A DNA stretch of 64,000 bases, taken from NCBI RefSeq assembly GCF_023516595.1, contig NZ_JAMGBG010000001.1, forward strand, positions 534,887 through 598,886, given 5' to 3'. Every line of letters starts with the position of its first letter. Positions within the stretch are counted from its first letter, which is position 1. The notes below the pieces were generated by a model. The model was not told where the DNA came from. It was given only the letters and a program-made list of their open reading frames with translations, and did not search any database. Below are positions 52,182 to 62,700 of the stretch, in pieces. Both the position numbers and the translations under genes were made by a program. Origin of the DNA: Streptomyces neyagawaensis. GTDB lineage: Bacteria > Actinomycetota > Actinomycetes > Streptomycetales > Streptomycetaceae.

Positions 52182-52945
52182 CGTTCCGCTCCCTCCGCCG
52201 CGGCCTGGCGCTCGGCGATTCCGCGTCGGCGCAACACAATGGCCTGTCTCACATAGTCGAGTCCGGTGACGACGGTGAGAATGACCGCCACGGCCATCAC
52301 CCAGAACCTCAGGGTGGCCAGGGGGCCCTCCAGGACCAGGACGTACATCCCGACGGCGGTGCCCTGGGCGAGCGTCTTCAGCTTGCCGCCGCGGCTCGCC
52401 GGGATCACCCCGTACCGGATGACGACAAAACGCAGCAGGGTGATGCCGAGTTCCCGGCCGAGGATGACCGCCGTCACCCACCAGGGCAGATCACCGAGGT
52501 ACGACAGGCAGATCAGCGCCGAGCCCATGATCGCCTTGTCGGCGATGGGGTCGGCGATCTTCCCGAAGTCGGTGACGAGGTTGTAGGTCCGGGCCAGATG
52601 ACCGTCGAAGATGTCGGTGATCATGGCGACGGCGAAGGCGGCCCAGGCCCAGGCACGCCACACGGGGTCGTATCCGCCGTCCATGAGCATCAGCGCGACG
52701 AAGCCGGGGACGAGGACCAGGCGGACCATGGTCAGGATGTTCGCGATGTTCCAGAGGCTGGCCTGGTTGACGGCGGCAGCGCCGAGCTTCCCGCCACGCA
52801 CGGGCCTGGTGTCTCCGGGACCGCTCGGGGCACCGGGACCGCTCGGGGCACCGGGACCGCCCGGGGCGCCGGAAGCGCCGGGAGCACTCGTGGCGCTCTT
52901 GGCACCGGGGGAGCCGCCCGCCGCGGATGCCGGGACACCCGTCAT
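52178..52945 (-). CDS. pgsA: CDP-diacylglycerol-glycerol-3-phosphate 3-phosphatidyltransferase
   Basis: The enzyme makes phosphatidylglycerol phosphate, a precursor of anionic phospholipids. The 255-residue protein has the CDP-alcohol phosphotransferase motif, with Asp in DIFDG, HLAR, and the two last Asp in KIADPIADK. Four to five membrane helices cover residues 65-235. The first 50 residues are a Gly/Pro-rich repeat built by an 18-bp tandem array (52815-52868). The ATG overlaps the rimO stop (ATGA) and its own stop overlaps cinA, so the three genes are tightly coupled. Confidence 0.93.
   Translation of the reverse strand: MTGVPASAAGGSPGAKSATSAPGASGAPGGPGAPSGPGAPSGPGDTRPVRGGKLGAAAVNQASLWNIANILTMVRLVLVPGFVALMLMDGGYDPVWRAWAWAAFAVAMITDIFDGHLARTYNLVTDFGKIADPIADKAIMGSALICLSYLGDLPWWVTAVILGRELGITLLRFVVIRYGVIPASRGGKLKTLAQGTAVGMYVLVLEGPLATLRFWVMAVAVILTVVTGLDYVRQAIVLRRRGIAERQAAAEGAER
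52815..52868 (-). repeat. 18-bp tandem repeat in the pgsA 5' end
   Basis: Two identical 18-bp units at 52815-52832 and 52833-52850 and one degenerate copy encode the GPGAPS repeats of the PgsA N-terminus. Confidence 0.85.
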
Positions 52946-54414
52946 CTGGCCGCCTCCTCAGTACACGCGAGGGAGCCCGGAAGCGCCTCGGCCACCAGGT
53001 CGACGCCTTCGGTGCCGACCACCTTCGCGTCGACCATAAGGCCGACCGTCAGGTTCTCGCCGTTCGTGAACAGCACCTGGCCGTCCGTCTCGGGCGCCTG
53101 GTGGGCGGCGCGGCCGTAGGCGCCCTCGTCGCCGTCGACCGACTCGACCAGGACGCGGACCGTCTGTCCGACGCGCTCCTCGGCGCGCTGCGAGACCAGT
53201 TCCTCGGCCAGCCGGGAGACGCGGGCGAGGCGCTCGGCGACCACGTCCTCGTCGAGCTTGTTGTCGTAGGTGGCCGCTTCGGTGCCCTCCTCGTCGGAGT
53301 ATCCGAAGACACCGATGGCGTCCAGTCGCGCGCCGTTCAGGAAGCGCTCCAGCTCCGCGAGGTCGGCCTCGGTCTCGCCGGGGAAGCCGACGATGAAGTT
53401 GGACCGGACACCGGCCTCGGGGGCCTTGCCGCGGATGGTGTCGAGCAGCTCCAGGAAGCGGTCGGTGTCGCCGAAGCGGCGCATCGAGCGCAGCACGGCG
53501 GGCGCGGAGTGCTGGAAGGAGAGGTCGAAGTAGGGCACGACCTTGGGCGTGGAGGTGAGCATGTCGATGAGGCCGGGCCGCATCTCGGCGGGCTGGAGGT
53601 AGCTGACGCGCACCCGCTCGATGCCGTCTACCTCGGCGAGCTCGGGCAGCAGCGACTCCAGCAGCCGGATGTCGCCGAGGTCCTTGCCGTACGAGGTGTT
53701 GTTCTCGGAGACCAGCATGATCTCCTTGACGCCCTGCTCGGCGAGCCAGCGGGTCTCGTTGAGCACATCCGAGGGGCGGCGGGAGATGAAGGAGCCGCGG
53801 AAGGACGGGATGGCGCAGAACGAGCAGCGGCGGTCGCAGCCGGAGGCGAGCTTCACGGACGCGACAGGTGAGCCGTCGAGCCGGCGGCGCAGGGGTGCGC
53901 GCGGGCCGGAGGCCGGGGCGAGTCCGTCCGGAAGATCGGCGGGGGCGTGCCCGGGGAGCGCGACCTCGGCCGCCGAGTCCTGGCGCTCGGCCGGGCTGAT
54001 CGGCAGCAGCTTGCGGCGGTCGCGCGGGGTGTGCGAGGCGTGGACGCCGCCGCTCAGGATGGTCTGGAGGCGGTCGGAGATGTCCGCGTAGTCGTCGAAG
54101 CCGAGCACGCCGTCGGCCTCGGGCAGGGCCTCCGCCAGCTCCTTGCCGTACCGCTCGGCCATGCAGCCGACCGCCACGACGGCCTGGGTTCTGCCGTGGC
54201 CCTTGAGGTCGTTGGCCTCCAGGAGGGCGTCGACGGAGTCCTTCTTGGCGGCCTCGACGAAGCCACAGGTGTTGACGACCGCGACGTCCGCGTCCTCGGC
54301 GTCCTCGACGAGCTCCCAGCCGTCCGCCTCCAAACGGCCTGCGAGCTCCTCCGAGTCCACCTCGTTGCGGGCGCAGCCAAGAGTGACGAGTGCGACGGTA
54401 CGGCGTTCAGGCAT
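52942..54414 (-). CDS. rimO: Ribosomal protein S12 methylthiotransferase
   Basis: RimO adds a methylthio group to an Asp of ribosomal protein S12. The 490-residue radical-SAM enzyme begins [18 protein letters not shown]. Its N-terminal domain has three cluster cysteines ([23 protein letters not shown]), the radical-SAM motif is [11 protein letters not shown], and a C-terminal TRAM domain ends it. A linker of about 60 residues (positions 130-190) near the start of the SAM domain is longer than usual. The ATG at 54414 is the conserved start. The stop overlaps pgsA. Confidence 0.96.
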   Translation of the reverse strand: MPERRTVALVTLGCARNEVDSEELAGRLEADGWELVEDAEDADVAVVNTCGFVEAAKKDSVDALLEANDLKGHGRTQAVVAVGCMAERYGKELAEALPEADGVLGFDDYADISDRLQTILSGGVHASHTPRDRRKLLPISPAERQDSAAEVALPGHAPADLPDGLAPASGPRAPLRRRLDGSPVASVKLASGCDRRCSFCAIPSFRGSFISRRPSDVLNETRWLAEQGVKEIMLVSENNTSYGKDLGDIRLLESLLPELAEVDGIERVRVSYLQPAEMRPGLIDMLTSTPKVVPYFDLSFQHSAPAVLRSMRRFGDTDRFLELLDTIRGKAPEAGVRSNFIVGFPGETEADLAELERFLNGARLDAIGVFGYSDEEGTEAATYDNKLDEDVVAERLARVSRLAEELVSQRAEERVGQTVRVLVESVDGDEGAYGRAAHQAPETDGQVLFTNGENLTVGLMVDAKVVGTEGVDLVAEALPGSLACTEEAAR

Positions 54415-54566
54415 GGGCTCAAGACTACTTCGTCCCACTGACAGCCCACGTCGACGGGGTTGGCCGATCTTGGCCAACCCCGTGCGTACGTTTCCCTGTG
54501 CGTCTTCTGTGCGGATCGCCCGCCCCGCCGGAGGGCCTCACGACCCCTGCGCGGCGGGCCCCCCGG

Positions 54567-55433
54567 TCAGCCGACCTCCGGGTCGCCCTTCGTGTACGTC
54601 AGGCGTTCGACCTGGCCGGGGCGGAACTCGTCCTTGATCTTCTTGCCGTTGACGTAGAGCTGGACGGCCCCCGCGTCACCGAGGACGAGGTCGATCTTGG
54701 AGCTGTCCTGGAAGGTCTTGGACTGGCCCTGCTGGAGGAGGCCGTCCCACAGCAGCTGACCGCTGTGGTCCTTGGCGGAGATCCAGCTGCGGCCGTTGGA
54801 GGCCGTGACCCGGACGGTGACCTTGTCACGGGGCGCGGCCGCGATGGCGCTGTCGGACGGCTCCGGCTTGGGGTCGGCCTCGGGCTTGTCGGCCTTGGGC
54901 GTGGGCGAGGGTGACTTGCCGGCGGTCGGCGTGGAGCCCTCGACGGCCTGGCTGGAGGCGTCGTCGTCCTGTCCGCCGTCGAACGCGGTGAAGCCGACGA
55001 AGCCGATCACCGCGACGATCGCGGCGACCATGGCGGCGGTCCAGTTGGGTCCGCGGCGCTCGGGGCGGATGCGTTCCGCCTCGAACAGGGGGGCCGCCGG
55101 GGTCGGCGCGGGACGCCCGCCGTGCGCCTCGTCGTACTGGGCGAGCAGCGGGGCGGGGTCGATGCGCACCGCGCGCGCGACGGAGCGGATGTGACCGCGC
55201 GCGTAGACGTCGCCGCCGCAAGGGGCGAAGTCGTCCCGCTCGATCGCGTGCACGATGGCGATGCGGACCCGGGTGGCGTTACTGACGTCGTCGACGGTCA
55301 GCCCGGCGTCGATACGCGCCTGCCTGAGGGCATGGCCGATCGAGGGGCGTTCCGCCGCGCGTTCGTCTCGGTCGTCTTCGAACGGACGCTCGTCTTCGGG
55401 GAAGTTGCCGTCAGGGGAGTTGCCGATGGACAC
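54567..55433 (-). CDS. RodZ-like helix-turn-helix membrane protein
   Basis: The 288-residue protein has a cytoplasmic HTH (about residues 40-100, HALRQARIDAGLTVDDVSNAT), a linker, one membrane segment (MVAAIVAVIGFVGFTAF), a disordered Pro/Lys/Thr region, and a C-terminal DUF4115-type domain ending KDEFRPGQVERLTYT. RodZ proteins couple MreB to wall growth. In Streptomyces a related regulator sits between ftsK and rimO and the role is not proven. The GTG at 55433 has AAAGG seven bases upstream; a GTG at 55460 lacks a site. It lies 294 bases downstream of ftsK. Confidence 0.85.
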   Translation of the reverse strand: MSIGNSPDGNFPEDERPFEDDRDERAAERPSIGHALRQARIDAGLTVDDVSNATRVRIAIVHAIERDDFAPCGGDVYARGHIRSVARAVRIDPAPLLAQYDEAHGGRPAPTPAAPLFEAERIRPERRGPNWTAAMVAAIVAVIGFVGFTAFDGGQDDDASSQAVEGSTPTAGKSPSPTPKADKPEADPKPEPSDSAIAAAPRDKVTVRVTASNGRSWISAKDHSGQLLWDGLLQQGQSKTFQDSSKIDLVLGDAGAVQLYVNGKKIKDEFRPGQVERLTYTKGDPEVG

Positions 55434-55727
55434 GGGGGCGCCTTTCGAGCGTGTAGCCACCTGTGCTGGAGGTTCAGTCTAGGGGGGGTGCGAAAGGGTG
55501 GGGCAACCGGGCGGTGGGTCTTTGTACGCCATCAGAATGGCCGGTCATCCTGCTGGTGGTGAGGGTGCGGCACGTGGCTTTCCCTTCCTCCAACTTGACG
55601 TACGCCGAAGGGAAACGGTTGCTCACGGATTCCTTACGGCTGGGTCACGTTCGAATACCCGGATGTCGTGGGTCCACCCGTGCTCCCTGCGAGTTCCACC
55701 CGGCCGGAGGCCGTCCCTCACAGCCCC

Positions 55728-58460
55728 CTACTCCCCAGTTTCCCCCCGGATCACCGCCAGCACTCCGTCCAGCTCGTCGGGTTTCACGAGAACGTCACGC
55801 GCCTTGGAGCCCTCGCTCGGTCCCACGACGCCCCGCGACTCCATGAGGTCCATCAGCCGCCCGGCCTTGGCGAATCCGACGCGCAGCTTGCGCTGGAGCA
55901 TGGAAGTCGAGCCGAACTGCGTGGAGACGACGAGTTCGGCCGCCTGGCACAGCAGGTCGAGGTCGTCGCCGATCTCCTCGTCGATCTCCTTCTTCTGCTT
56001 GGTGCCCACGGTGACGTCGTCGCGGAAGACGGGCGCCATCTGGTCCTTGCAGTGCTGGACGACCGCCGCGACCTCGTCCTCGGTCACGAACGCGCCCTGC
56101 ATACGGGTGGGTTTGTTCGCCCCCATCGGGAGGAACAGCCCGTCACCCTTGCCGATGAGTTTCTCGGCGCCCGGCTGGTCGAGGATGACGCGCGAGTCGG
56201 CGAGCGACGAGGTGGCGAAGGCGAGCCGTGACGGCACGTTGGCCTTGATGAGACCGGTGACGACGTCGACCGACGGACGCTGCGTGGCGAGCACCAGATG
56301 GATGCCGGCCGCACGGGCGAGCTGGGTGATGCGGACGATCGCGTCCTCGACGTCCCTCGGCGCGACCATCATCAGGTCGGCGAGCTCGTCCACGATGACC
56401 AGCAGGTACGGGTACGGCTGGAGCTCGCGCTCACTGCCCTCGGGCAGCTTGACCTTGCCGTTCCTGATGGCCTCGTTGAAGTCGTCGATGTGCCGGTAGC
56501 CGAACGCCGCGAGGTCGTCGTAGCGCAGGTCCATCTCGCGCACGACCCACTGGAGCGCCTCGGCGGCCCGCTTGGGGTTGGTGATGATCGGCGTGATGAG
56601 GTGCGGGATGCCCTCGTACGCGGTCAGCTCGACGCGCTTGGGGTCGACGAGGACCATGCGCACGTCCTCGGGGGTCGCGCGGACCATGATCGACGTGATG
56701 AGGCAGTTGATGCAGGACGACTTGCCGGAGCCGGTCGCGCCCGCGACGAGCACATGCGGCATCTTCGCCAGGTTGGCCATCACATAGCCGCCCTCGACGT
56801 CCTTGCCGAGCGCGACCAGCATCGGGTGGTCGTCCTCGGCCGCGTCCGCGAGGCGCAGGACGTCGCCGAGGTTGACCATCTCGCGATCGGTGTTGGGGAT
56901 CTCGATGCCGACCGCCGACTTGCCGGGGATCGGGCTGATGATCCGTACGTCCGGGCTGGCGACGGCGTACGCGATGTTCTTGGTCAGCGCGGTGATCCGC
57001 TCGACCTTCACGGCGGGGCCCAGCTCGACCTCGTAGCGCGTGACCGTCGGCCCGCGCGTGAAGCCGGTGACGGAGGCGTCGACCTTGAACTCGGTGAAGA
57101 CGTTGGTGAGCGAGGCGACCACGGCGTCGTTGGCGGCGCTGCGGGTCTTGCCGGGGCCGCCCCGTTCCAGCAGGTCGAGCGAGGGCAGCGCGTAGGTGAT
57201 GTCGCCGGAGAGCTGGAGCTGCTCCGCCCGCGCCGGCAGGTCACGTGGCTCGTCGGGGGCCTTCTTGGTCAGGTCCGGCACCAGGGCTTCCTGCTGCGCG
57301 GCCTTGGCCGTCCTGGCGGCCGGGGGGTCCTGCTTGGGCGTCTTCGTGCGCGCGGCGGGCACGGGCGTGGTGTCCTCGCGGTCCCCGGCGCTCACCCCGT
57401 GGGTGAGGTCGGCGACCACCGGCGAGGGCGGCATCCCGTGGAGCACGGCCCCGTCGAGGGCGGCGGCGGCCGCGGCGGCGACGTCCACGGCGTCCATCGG
57501 CCGGTCCGGGTCGGGCTGGCGCACGGCGGAACGCCGGGGGCGGCGCCTGGAGAGGGCCTCCTGCTCGGCGCCGTCCGGGTTGTACTCCTGGGGGGCGGAT
57601 CCGCCGCGACGAGGGCGCGTGGGGAGCCCTTCGCGCCACTGTTCGTCGTAGCGCGCGTCGTCGTCGCCGTACGCCTCGTCCACGTCGGCCGCGACGATGC
57701 CCAGCTTCTGCCCGAGGAGCCGCAGCCGCTGCGGGATCGCGTTGACCGGGGTCGCGGTGACGACGAGGAGCCCGAAGACGGTGAGCAGCACGAGCATGGC
57801 CACGGCGAGCGCCTCGCCCATGGTGTACGTCAGCGGGGTGGCCGTGCCCCAGCCGATGAGCCCGCCGGCGTCCCTTATGGGCTGCATCCCGGTGCTGCGG
57901 GCGGGCGACCCGCAGGCGATGTGGACCTGTCCGAGCACACCGATGACGAGCGCGGACAGGCCGATGACGATGCGGCCGTTGGCGTCGGGCTTCTCGGGGT
58001 GCCGGATGAACCGTACGGCGATGATCGTGAGCAGTATCGGCACGAGCAGGTCGAGCCGGCCGAAGGCGCCGGTCACGAGCATCTCGACGAGGTCGCCGAC
58101 GGGGCCGCGCAGATGGGACCAGGTGCCGGCGGCGACGATCAGGGCGAGGGCGAGCAGCAGCAGCGCGACGCCGTCCTTGCGGTGCGCCGGGTCGAGGTTC
58201 CTCGCGCCCTGCCCTATGCCGCGAAAGACGGCGCCGACGGCGTGCGCGGCACCGAGCCAGACGGCGCGTACGAGCTTGTACACGCCCCCGGTCGGGTTGG
58301 GCGCCGGCTTCGGAGGGGCCGTCTTCTTCGCCGCCGCCTTCCTGGCGGGTGCCTTCTTGGCGGCGGCTTTCTTCGCGGGGGCCTTCTTCGCCGGAGCCTT
58401 CGTCGGAGCGGCCGCCTTCTTCGCGGGCGACTTCTTCGCAGCGGACTGACGTGAGGCCAT
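55728..58460 (-). CDS. ftsK: DNA translocase FtsK/SpoIIIE
   Basis: FtsK pumps chromosomal DNA out of closing septa. The 910-residue protein starts with an Ala/Lys/Pro tail like histone H1 (residues 5-48, many AKK units), then four membrane helices (about 85-245), a charged linker (about 250-420), and the motor domain with Walker A GATGSGKSS, Walker B VIVDELADLMM, and the C-terminal gamma winged helix near TSMLQRKLRVGFAKAGRLMD. The ATG at 58460 is favoured because upstream in-frame sequence is poor. In Streptomyces it helps segregate DNA in sporulation septa. The basic tail probably binds DNA. Confidence 0.96.
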   Translation of the reverse strand: MASRQSAAKKSPAKKAAAPTKAPAKKAPAKKAAAKKAPARKAAAKKTAPPKPAPNPTGGVYKLVRAVWLGAAHAVGAVFRGIGQGARNLDPAHRKDGVALLLLALALIVAAGTWSHLRGPVGDLVEMLVTGAFGRLDLLVPILLTIIAVRFIRHPEKPDANGRIVIGLSALVIGVLGQVHIACGSPARSTGMQPIRDAGGLIGWGTATPLTYTMGEALAVAMLVLLTVFGLLVVTATPVNAIPQRLRLLGQKLGIVAADVDEAYGDDDARYDEQWREGLPTRPRRGGSAPQEYNPDGAEQEALSRRRPRRSAVRQPDPDRPMDAVDVAAAAAAALDGAVLHGMPPSPVVADLTHGVSAGDREDTTPVPAARTKTPKQDPPAARTAKAAQQEALVPDLTKKAPDEPRDLPARAEQLQLSGDITYALPSLDLLERGGPGKTRSAANDAVVASLTNVFTEFKVDASVTGFTRGPTVTRYEVELGPAVKVERITALTKNIAYAVASPDVRIISPIPGKSAVGIEIPNTDREMVNLGDVLRLADAAEDDHPMLVALGKDVEGGYVMANLAKMPHVLVAGATGSGKSSCINCLITSIMVRATPEDVRMVLVDPKRVELTAYEGIPHLITPIITNPKRAAEALQWVVREMDLRYDDLAAFGYRHIDDFNEAIRNGKVKLPEGSERELQPYPYLLVIVDELADLMMVAPRDVEDAIVRITQLARAAGIHLVLATQRPSVDVVTGLIKANVPSRLAFATSSLADSRVILDQPGAEKLIGKGDGLFLPMGANKPTRMQGAFVTEDEVAAVVQHCKDQMAPVFRDDVTVGTKQKKEIDEEIGDDLDLLCQAAELVVSTQFGSTSMLQRKLRVGFAKAGRLMDLMESRGVVGPSEGSKARDVLVKPDELDGVLAVIRGETGE

Positions 58461-58743
58461 GAGTGTGAGGTTACCGGTGGAGGCCACAGCCGACACGTGT
58501 GCCTACTGCTTCACCCGTTCGTGTCGCGGGTCCGTCGCCCCAAAGCTGACGGCCTCTGACGGCCACTCAGCGCCGATGTGTCCGGCACAGCTGCCGGTGC
58601 CGTCCGGCACACCACCGCGGCCGTCGGAGCACGGCTGCCGCGGCCGTCAGAGCACGGCCCTCGCGCCGTCAGGGCACAACTGCGGCCGGGTCCCGGCCAC
58701 TTCCGCGGCATGGACCCGTGCACGTCCCCCGGCGGGGCTCCGC
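58461..58743. other. Intergenic region upstream of ftsK with short repeats
   Basis: No gene is seen. Three to four imperfect copies of a GGCCGTC(G/A)GAGCACGG unit lie between 58618 and 58680. The ftsK promoter must lie here on the minus strand. Confidence 0.5.
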
Positions 58744-59427
58744 TCAGTTCTGCGAGGGCACCGAGGCGGGGCCGCCCGTGCCCGGCTCCAGCGCGTCCAG
58801 CGCCCTGCGCAGCCCGGTGAGTTTGCGTTCGAGATGGGCCGCGGTGGCCACCGCCGCCGCGTCCGCCGAGTCGTCGTCGAGCTGTTTGGAGAGGGCCTCC
58901 GCCTGCTCCTCCACGGCCGCGAGGCGCGCGGAGAGTTCGGCGAGGATGCCGCCGGAGGGCTCCTTGGAGCCGCCCGCCGCGCCCTTGCCGCCGCCCTCCA
59001 ACTGGAGTCGTAGCAGCGCCGCCTGCTCCCTGAGCTGGCAGTTCTTCATGTACAGCTCGACGAACACGGAGACCTTCGCCCGCAGCACCCACGGGTCGAA
59101 CGGCTTGGAGATGTAGTCGACCGCGCCCGCCGCGTACCCCCGGAAGGTGTGGTGCGGGCCGTGGTTGATGGCGGTGAGGAAGATGATCGGGATGTCCCGT
59201 GTCCGCTCACGCCGCTTGATGTGCGCGGCCGTCTCGAATCCGTCCATACCCGGCATCTGGACGTCCAGCAGAATGACCGCGAAGTCGTCCGTCAGCAGCG
59301 CCTTGAGCGCTTCCTCCCCGGACGATGCCCGCACCAGCGTCTGATCGAGCGCGGAGAGGATGGCCTCCAGCGCCAACAGATTCTCCGGCCGGTCATCGAC
59401 CAGGAGGATCTTGGCCTTCTGCACCAT
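58744..59427 (-). CDS. osaB: Response regulator OsaB
   Basis: OsaB acts in the Streptomyces osmoadaptation phosphorelay downstream of OsaA. The 227-residue protein starts MVQKAKILLVDDRPEN. It has a receiver domain (DD pair, phospho-Asp in LLDVQMPGMDG, Lys in ISKPFDPW). A long helical region with a coiled coil (residues about 150-215, LRLQLEGGG and AVEEQAEALSKQL) follows; there is no DNA-binding domain. The ATG at 59427 has GAGGAGGG nearby. An ATG at 59544 is in frame and would add 39 residues. It is separated from osaA by 297 bases that contain a palindrome. The name rests on the gene pair and order. Confidence 0.85.
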   Translation of the reverse strand: MVQKAKILLVDDRPENLLALEAILSALDQTLVRASSGEEALKALLTDDFAVILLDVQMPGMDGFETAAHIKRRERTRDIPIIFLTAINHGPHHTFRGYAAGAVDYISKPFDPWVLRAKVSVFVELYMKNCQLREQAALLRLQLEGGGKGAAGGSKEPSGGILAELSARLAAVEEQAEALSKQLDDDSADAAAVATAAHLERKLTGLRRALDALEPGTGGPASVPSQN

Positions 59428-59476
59428 GGCCCGCCCTCCTCGCCCCGGCTTGGGGCCTCCCCTGTCCTCAGGATCC

Positions 59477-59502
59477 GAGGTGACACCGCCGGGTGTCACC
59501 TC
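59477..59502. promoter_or_regulatory. 26-bp palindrome upstream of osaB
   Basis: Perfect 10-base arms GAGGTGACAC and GTGTCACCTC flank a 6-base centre, about 50 bases before osaB. It may be an operator or an RNA hairpin. The regulator is unknown. Confidence 0.6.
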
Positions 59503-59724
59503 AGGGGACGACTCCCTTGCGCCGCCCGTCCTTGTGCCGGTCATCGTAGCCGCACCCCGCCCGTCGCCACACCCTGTCACCGTGATGTCACTGTGCTCGT
59601 AGCAGAAACGCGGCGGGGGACCAGAAGGTTCCCCGAATCCCGCGTTTCTACACGGCCGCGGCCACACTCAGTCAACAACTGGGCGTCCCGCTCACCCGGT
59701 TGTGACCGCGTGCGACCCGTCCCG

Positions 59725-62700
59725 TCACTCACTCCGCATCCATTGCTCCATCACCGCCAGCAGATGATCCGGATCGACCGGCTTGGTCACATAGTCGGAT
59801 GCGCCCGAGTCGATCGCCTTCTCCCGGTCGCCCTTCATCGCCTTGGCCGTCAGCGCGATGATCGGCAGCCCGGCGAACTGGGGCATCCGGCGGATCGCCG
59901 TGGTCGTCGCGTACCCGTCCATCTCGGGCATCATGATGTCCATCAGGACGACTGTCACATCGTCGTGCTGCTCCAGGACCTCGATGCCCTCGCGGCCGTT
60001 CTCCGCGTACAACACGGACAGGCCGTGCTGCTCCAGGACGCTGGTGAGCGCGAAGACGTTGCGGATGTCGTCGTCGACGATCAGCACCTTCTCGCCGTCG
60101 AACCGGTCCGCACGGCGCGCCTGCGGCGCCTCCTGCGCCCAGTGCTCCGGTGCCTGCCCGCTGCCCTGGCCGGGCATCCCGGACGACGGACCGGCCGGCA
60201 CGGCCCTGCGGCGGCGCCTGAACAGAGCGGCGGCCCCGTTCTGCGTCTCCTGGTACGACTTGACCTCGGCCGGTGTCTCCGCGGGCTCGCTCAGCTCGGC
60301 CTCGGAGGCCAGCAGCTCCCCGGCCTCCAGCGAGGACGGGCTGTTGCTCGCGTAGCCCTGCGGAGGCAGTTCGCTCGGGTGCAACGGCAGGTAGAGGGTG
60401 AAGGTGGAGCCGCGTCCGGGCTCGCTCTGGGCGTGGATCTCGCCGCCCAGCAGCCGGGCGATCTCCCGCGAGATCGACAGCCCCAGACCCGTACCGCCGT
60501 ACTTGCGGCTCGTGGTGCCGTCGGCCTGCTTGAACGCCTCGAAGATCACCCGCATCTTGCTGGCCGCGATACCGATCCCGGTGTCGGTCACCGAGAACGC
60601 GATCATGGCGGCGTCCGGGTCGCTCAGCGAGCCCGCCTCCAGCAACTGCTCCCTGATGGCCACCGGCACATCCGCGCCGGCCGGCCGGATGACCAGCTCC
60701 ACGGCCCCGGAGTCGGTGAACTTCACCGCGTTCGACAGCAGGTTCCGCAGCACCTGGAGCAGCCGCTGTTCGTCCGTGTGCAGCGTGGCCGGCAGCTCCG
60801 GCGAGACGCGTACGGAGAAGTCCAGGCCCTTCTCGGCGGTCAGCGGCCGGAAGGTGGCCTCCACGTAGTCGACGAGCTGGACGAGCGCGATCCTGGTCGG
60901 CGAGACGTCCATCTTGCCCGCCTCGACCTTCGACAGGTCCAGGATGTCGTTGATCAGCTGGAGCAGGTCGGAGCCCGCCCCGTGGATCGTCTCGGCGAAC
61001 TCGACCTGCTTGGGCGTCAGGTTCGACTCGGCGTTGTCCGCGAGCAGCTTGGCGAGGATCAGCAGTGAGTTGAGCGGCGTACGCAGCTCGTGCGACATGT
61101 TCGCCAGGAACTCGCTCTTGTAGCGCATCGAGACGGCGAGCTGCTCGGCCCGCTCCTCCAGGACCTGCCGCGCCTCCTCGATCTCGGTGTTCTTGACCTC
61201 GATGTCGCGGTTCTGCCGGGCCAGCAGCTCGGCCTTCTCCTCCAGTTCGGCGTTGGACGCCTGGAGGGCCTTCTGCCGGTTCTCCAACTCGTCCGACCGC
61301 TCCCGCAGTTGCTCGGTCAGCTCCTGCGACTGCTTCAGCAGCACCTCCGTCTTGGTGTTGACGGAGATGGTGTTGACGCTCGTCGCGATCATCTCGGCGA
61401 TCTGGTTGAGGAAGTCCTTCTGGATCTGCGTGAACGGCGTGAACGACGCCAGCTCGATCACACCGAGCACGGTCCCCTCGAAGAGCACCGGAAGCACGAT
61501 GACCTGTGCCGGGGGCGCCTCACCGAGCCCGGAGGAGATCTTCAGATAACCGCTCGGCGCGTTCTCCACCAGGATCGTGCGCTTCTCCTGCGCGGCCGTC
61601 CCGACCAGCGCCTCCCCCGGCCGGAACGACGTCGGCATGGAGCCCATCGAGTAACCGTACGAGCCGAGCATCCGCAACTCGTACTGGTCCTCGTTGTCCG
61701 GGCCCAGGTCCTTGCCGTCGACCAGCGGCATCGCCAGGAAGAACGCCCCGTGCTGCGCGGAGACCACCGGGGTCAGCTCGCTCATGATCAAGGACGCCAC
61801 GTCGTCGAGGTCCCGGCGACCCTGCATCAGGGCGGAGATCCGGGCGAGGTTACCCTTGAGCCAGTCCTGCTCCTGGTTGGCGATCGTGGTGTCGCGCAGG
61901 TTGGCGATCATCTTGTTGATGTAGTCCTGCAGCTCCTTGATCTCGCCCGACGCGTCCACGTCGATCTTGAGATTCAGGTCGCCCCGGGTCACCGCGGTGG
62001 CCACGCGCGCGATGGCGCGCACCTGCCGGGTGAGGTTCCCGGCCATCTCGTTCACCGACTCGGTGAGGTCCCGCCAGGTGCCATCGACGTCCCGCACCCG
62101 CGCCAGACCGCCCAGCTGCCCCTCGGTGCCCACCTCGCGGGCCACCCGGGTGACCTCCTCGGCGAAGGACGACAGCTGGTCGACCATCGTGTTGATGGTG
62201 GTCTTCAGCTCCAGGATCTCGCCGCGCGCGTCGATGTCGATCTTCTTGGTGAGATCGCCCTTGGCGATGGCGGTCGTGACCATCGCGATATTGCGGACCT
62301 GTCCGGTGAGGTTGGACGCCATCGAGTTCACGGACTCGGTGAGGTCCTTCCAGGTGCCCGCCACACCCGGTACGTGCGCCTGGCCGCCCAGGATGCCGTC
62401 CGTGCCCACCTCGCGGGCCACCTTGGTGACCTGGTCCGCGAAGGAGCTCAGCGTCTTGACCATGCTGTTGAAGGTGTCGGCGAGCTCCGCGACCTCGCCG
62501 CGTGCCTCGATCGTCACCGTGCGCGTGAGGTCGCCGTTGGCGACCGCGGCGGCGACCTGGGAGATGTTGCGCACCTGCATGGTCAGGTTCTTGGCCATCA
62601 GGTTCACATTGCCGCTGAGGTCCTTCCAGATGCCGGTGATGCCCGGCACGTGCGCCTGGCCGCCGAGGATGCCCTCGGTGCCCACCTCGCGGGCCACCCG

